A DNA stretch of 64,000 bases from DASWTL01 sp035575925 (GTDB lineage: Bacteria; Bacteroidota; Bacteroidia; Sphingobacteriales; Sphingobacteriaceae): positions 124,001 through 188,000 of the forward strand of contig DATLXK010000014.1 in the NCBI GenBank assembly GCA_035575925.1, given 5' to 3'. The notes under the pieces were generated by a model. It was given only the letters and a program-made list of their open reading frames with translations, did not search any database and was not told the origin of the DNA. Shown here in pieces: positions 61,168 to 64,000 of the stretch (positions are counted from its first letter, which is position 1; each line of letters begins with the position of its first letter). Made by a program: the position numbers and the translations under genes.

Positions 61168-62187
61168 TTAATTTATTTTTTTCAAGGTATCAATAGCATG
61201 ATCAATCATTGCTGCAGTTACATCTAAATGCGTTACAAACCTAATCCCATCATTACCGTAAGCATTACATTTTATTCCCTTATCGGCCAATTTCTCCACA
61301 AAAAACCCCGCATTATGCCGTTCGTTAAGCTTAAAAATGATGATATTAGTTTCTACAGGTAATATACTTTTAATATAAGAACATTCTTTAAGCTCAGTTT
61401 CTATTGCTTTAGCATGTATATGATCGGTCTTTAATCTTTCCAAATTATTATCGAGTGCATATATACCTGCAGCGGCCAGATAACCTGCCTGCCGCATTCC
61501 TCCACCCAAAACTTTTCGTATTCTTTTCGCCTTTGCTATGGTTTGTAAGCTACCTAATAATACTGATCCGACGGGTGCTCCCAAGCCTTTTGACAAGCAT
61601 ACAGATATACCATCAAACATTCTTCCGTACTCGGCAGCTTTATCTCCAGATTCTGTAAGCGCGTTAAATATGCGTGCGCCGTCTACGTGCAGATTAAGCT
61701 TTTTCAAACGCGCTAAATGATAAATAGGTTCTATTTCACTAAGCGTATAATAACTCCCACCCCCTTTATTTATACTATTTTCTAAAACGATCAGGCTTGT
61801 TCTTGGATAATGTATATTATCAGGATTTATATTCCCTTCTATCATTTCGGCGGTAAGTTTACCTCTGTCTCCATATAGAAGCCTTACTGATGCGCCAGAA
61901 TTAAAGGCTATTCCACCACCTTCATAACGGTATACGTGGGCTGTCTCATCCGTAATAACCTCATCCATGGGCTGCGTAAAGCATTTAATAGCAATCTGGT
62001 TAGTCATTGTTCCTGATGGGCAAAACAATCCTGCCTCCATACCAAACATTCCCGCAAGTTTTTCTTCCAGTAGGTTTACGGTTTCATCTTCTTCAAAAAC
62101 ATCATCTCCAACTTTTGCTGAGAACATTGCCTCAATCATTCCGGGACCGGGCTTGGTTACCGTATCACTACGCAGGTCTACAATCAT
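61168..62187 (-). CDS. ltaE: Low-specificity L-threonine aldolase (GntG-like PLP enzyme)
   Basis: Cleaves threonine/allo-threonine to glycine and acetaldehyde. The 339-residue fold-type I PLP enzyme shows DLRSDTVTKPGPGMIEAMF, GDDVFEEDETVNLLEEKLA, CPSGTMTNQIAI, LHVDGARIFNA with the cofactor Asp, and the PLP Lys in VCLSKGLGAPVGS. Metabolically it provides glycine, which also feeds one-carbon metabolism with folC. It is the upstream neighbour of the DUF1800 gene. Confidence 0.94.
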   Translation of the reverse strand: MIVDLRSDTVTKPGPGMIEAMFSAKVGDDVFEEDETVNLLEEKLAGMFGMEAGLFCPSGTMTNQIAIKCFTQPMDEVITDETAHVYRYEGGGIAFNSGASVRLLYGDRGKLTAEMIEGNINPDNIHYPRTSLIVLENSINKGGGSYYTLSEIEPIYHLARLKKLNLHVDGARIFNALTESGDKAAEYGRMFDGISVCLSKGLGAPVGSVLLGSLQTIAKAKRIRKVLGGGMRQAGYLAAAGIYALDNNLERLKTDHIHAKAIETELKECSYIKSILPVETNIIIFKLNERHNAGFFVEKLADKGIKCNAYGNDGIRFVTHLDVTAAMIDHAIDTLKKIN

Positions 62188-62351
62188 AATCTGGTTATAT
62201 AATACGAAAATAAAGTTTTGAAGCTATAAAATCACTTTACTGTTAATATTTTAACTAATACGTGCTGGACACATTGTTTTTATAAAAAACGTCATCTGGT
62301 AATTCGTACAATTAAGAGTTTTTTTTACTTTAGCCTTTTAAACAAACCATT

Positions 62352-63212
62352 ATGATAATAATAGCAGACGCAGGATCAACCAAAACCAATTGGTGTCTGA
62401 TTAATGAAGCCGGACAAAAAATTTACTTTAATACGGAAGGATATAACCCATATTTTGTTAGTACCGAATATATTATTAGTTCGCTAAAAAAGACCCTTCC
62501 CGAAGATTTAGATACGGGGAAGGTTGTAGAAATTAATTTTTATGGTGCAGGTGTGCATAATGATGAAAAGGCTGGCATGGTAGCTTCGGCTTTAAAAACC
62601 GTTTTTACAAATTCGAAAGTTTATGTGAATCATGATATGCTGGCTGCAGCACGTGCATTACTTGGAACAAATCCGGGTTTTGCAGCAATTTTAGGGACTG
62701 GTACGAATACCTGCATTTACGATGGTAAGGACGTAGCATTTAATATCGATTCACTTGCCTACCTGTTAGGTGATGAGGGCAGCGGATGTCACATTGGCAA
62801 AAAATTGCTTGGAGATTATTGCCGGGGTTATATGCCAGAAGCGGTTCGGGAAAGTTTTTGGAACACCTATAAGCTTACTTGTGATGAAATAATGGACAAT
62901 GTATACACTAAGCCATTGGCTAATCGCTTTTGCGCAAGTTTTAGTAAATTCGTATATGACAATCTGATTAACATTGAATATTCACGCAACCTGGTTAAAA
63001 GCTCATTCACAGATTTTTTCGAAAATATAGTAAGCCATTATCCAGACTATAAAAGTTATTCATTTAATTGTATCGGATCTGTGGGATATAATTTCAGAAA
63101 CGTGCTTGAAGAGGTTGCAACAGAATATGAAATGAAAATAGGGAAAATTCTTCGTTCACCTATTGATGATCTTGTAAAATTCCATGTTGAACATCCTGAT
63201 TTTCACAACTAA
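62352..63212 (+). CDS. BadF/BadG/BcrA/BcrD-type ATPase, N-acetylglucosamine kinase-like
   Basis: ASKHA-fold kinase of 286 residues. The phosphate-1 motif is IADAGSTKTNWCLI, the adenosine region has AAILGTGTNTCIYDG, and YLLGDEGSGCHIGKKLL is the sugar-binding/phosphate-2 stretch. It resembles the family of eukaryotic-type GlcNAc kinases, common beside peptidoglycan/chitin recycling genes. It is convergent with the NUDIX gene, 24 bp apart, with a weak CTGTC/GACAG hairpin between. Confidence 0.88.
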   Translation: MIIIADAGSTKTNWCLINEAGQKIYFNTEGYNPYFVSTEYIISSLKKTLPEDLDTGKVVEINFYGAGVHNDEKAGMVASALKTVFTNSKVYVNHDMLAAARALLGTNPGFAAILGTGTNTCIYDGKDVAFNIDSLAYLLGDEGSGCHIGKKLLGDYCRGYMPEAVRESFWNTYKLTCDEIMDNVYTKPLANRFCASFSKFVYDNLINIEYSRNLVKSSFTDFFENIVSHYPDYKSYSFNCIGSVGYNFRNVLEEVATEYEMKIGKILRSPIDDLVKFHVEHPDFHN

Positions 63213-63236
63213 TCTGTCTTAATGACAGTGAGCATC

Positions 63237-63932
63237 TTACTTTCCAAATGATAATTCTTTTTGGAACAATTTTGCATATTTACGCCGGTCAAACTTATAA
63301 TATGAGGCCGCCCTATAAGATACGCCCTTTTGTTTTTCGTTTAATTCCTTTAATATACCATAATTAAGCATCTTTTTCCTGAAATTCCTTTTATCCAGCT
63401 TTTTATCCAGAATAACTTCATATAAGTGCTGAAGCTGTGTTAGGGTAAACTTCTCGGGCAAAAGTTCAAAGGCTATAGGCTGATAAGTGATTTTTCGTCG
63501 GATTTTTAAAAAGCCTCTTGTAAATATCTGAGTGTGGTCAAAGGCGAGTTTCCGTAATTGACTAACAGGATGCCAGAAAGCTTTTTTGGCGTATGAAGAA
63601 ATGGGCTCCAATTCTTTTTGTCCGTTTAACCTCAGCATAGCATAGTATGCCACCGTTATCACCCTGCCTTTAGGATGCCTGTCTACTTCACCGAAAGTAT
63701 GGAACTGCTCCATGTAAATATCACGCAAACCAGTTAGCTCGTACAAAATTCTTTCTGCTGCATTATCAAGACTTTCATTTTGCTCTACTATGTAACCAGG
63801 CAATGCATACCAGTCTTTAAACGGATCTTCATTCCGTTCAATTAAAAGAATCTTTAGCTCCGTTCCGTCAAAGCCAAATATTACACAATCTATAGAGAAG
63901 ATTGAGTCGAACTTTACAAAATTTGTTTCCAA
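63237..63932 (-). CDS. NUDIX-domain transcriptional regulator (NrtR/AraR-like)
   Basis: A 231-residue protein with an N-terminal NUDIX-fold domain (about 10-140) and a C-terminal winged helix (about 150-231; FTLTQLQHLYEVILDKKLDK, NFRKKMLNYGILKEL). The Nudix box region PGYIVEQNESLDNAAE followed by RILYELTGL lacks the RE and EE residues needed for hydrolysis, as in the ligand-sensing NrtR/AraR regulators. The start is a TTG; no ATG lies upstream in the visible frame. The regulated genes lie outside the window or are unclear. Confidence 0.85.
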   Translation of the reverse strand: METNFVKFDSIFSIDCVIFGFDGTELKILLIERNEDPFKDWYALPGYIVEQNESLDNAAERILYELTGLRDIYMEQFHTFGEVDRHPKGRVITVAYYAMLRLNGQKELEPISSYAKKAFWHPVSQLRKLAFDHTQIFTRGFLKIRRKITYQPIAFELLPEKFTLTQLQHLYEVILDKKLDKRNFRKKMLNYGILKELNEKQKGVSYRAASYYKFDRRKYAKLFQKELSFGK

Positions 63933-64000
63933 TTTTCGGTTATTTTCAATTATAAATATATTGATTACAAGGATTTGGAAAAATATTAAAAAAAAATAAC

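Noticed and set aside
1..64000. CRISPR arrays, tRNA/rRNA genes, insertion sequences
   Set aside because: No regularly spaced repeats, no T-loop-like GGTTCGAATC motifs with cloverleaf arms, and no transposase or integrase reading frame were seen.

Overview
The window looks like a chromosomal segment of a Bacteroidota bacterium close to the Sphingobacteriaceae (Pedobacter/Mucilaginibacter-like). Supporting signs are the AT-rich sequence, short leaders and scarce Shine-Dalgarno sites, at least fifteen exact or near-exact TAnnTTTG (-7) promoter elements just upstream of genes, gliding protein GldC, a type IX secretion C-terminal domain, a DUF1501/DUF1800 pair, and a membrane pyrophosphatase. I see no rRNA, tRNA, CRISPR array, transposase or integrase. 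Most of the window is core genome; the accessory material is small and partly decayed.

Layout. 1-3178: ExbB (cut by the window edge)-ExbD-TonB-like energy transducer, then folC, with a small amber-interrupted gene convergent to it. 3633-5104: cmoA and an isoprenylcysteine-methyltransferase-like gene. 5105-7387: a 2.3-kb accessory insertion (GNAT acetyltransferase, HigB/HigA toxin-antitoxin, HNH nuclease, gene remnants), bounded by an imperfect 126-bp duplication of the 3' end of the methyltransferase gene. 7389-12848: two amino-acid permeases around a K+-type membrane pyrophosphatase. 12947-21807: RsmB-like methyltransferase, a periplasmic-binding-fold lipoprotein, guaA, holA, an orphan HsdR_N protein, a membrane protein and valS. 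22133-27113: Fpg/Nei glycosylase, mnmD, mazG, and an ECF sigma factor with a large membrane/barrel protein and a lipoprotein. 27156-37603: FtsX-type permease, fmt, class IV aminotransferase, rluD-like synthase, DUF6588-like secreted protein, AI-2E family protein, a Nat-type ABC exporter, ppx and maf.

37670-46909 is largely on the minus strand: Spy-like protein, kdsC, iscX, ferredoxin, a DUF2520 protein, and a split cytochrome c maturation locus (ccmB, ccmC, ccmD, then gdh, then ccmE and ccmF). CcmE carries Cys in place of the usual heme-binding His. 46910-47604 is a decayed patch (HicB-like antitoxin fragment, frameshifted membrane gene). 47647-63932: gldC, DEAD-box helicase, pyrC, NlpC/P60 hydrolase, hscA, ribE, a PIN toxin with an unusually placed 54-residue partner, accC, DUF1501/DUF1800, threonine aldolase, a BadF-type sugar kinase and a NUDIX-type regulator.

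Together the genes cover outer-membrane energisation, folate, purine, pyrimidine and flavin synthesis, tRNA/rRNA modification, Fe-S and heme protein maturation, and envelope functions. The most unusual signals are the insertion bounded by a regenerated gene 3' end, the Cys-type CcmE, the pyrophosphatase that lacks both known gate glutamates, and the toxin-first PIN module. No multi-gene system that is clearly new was found.
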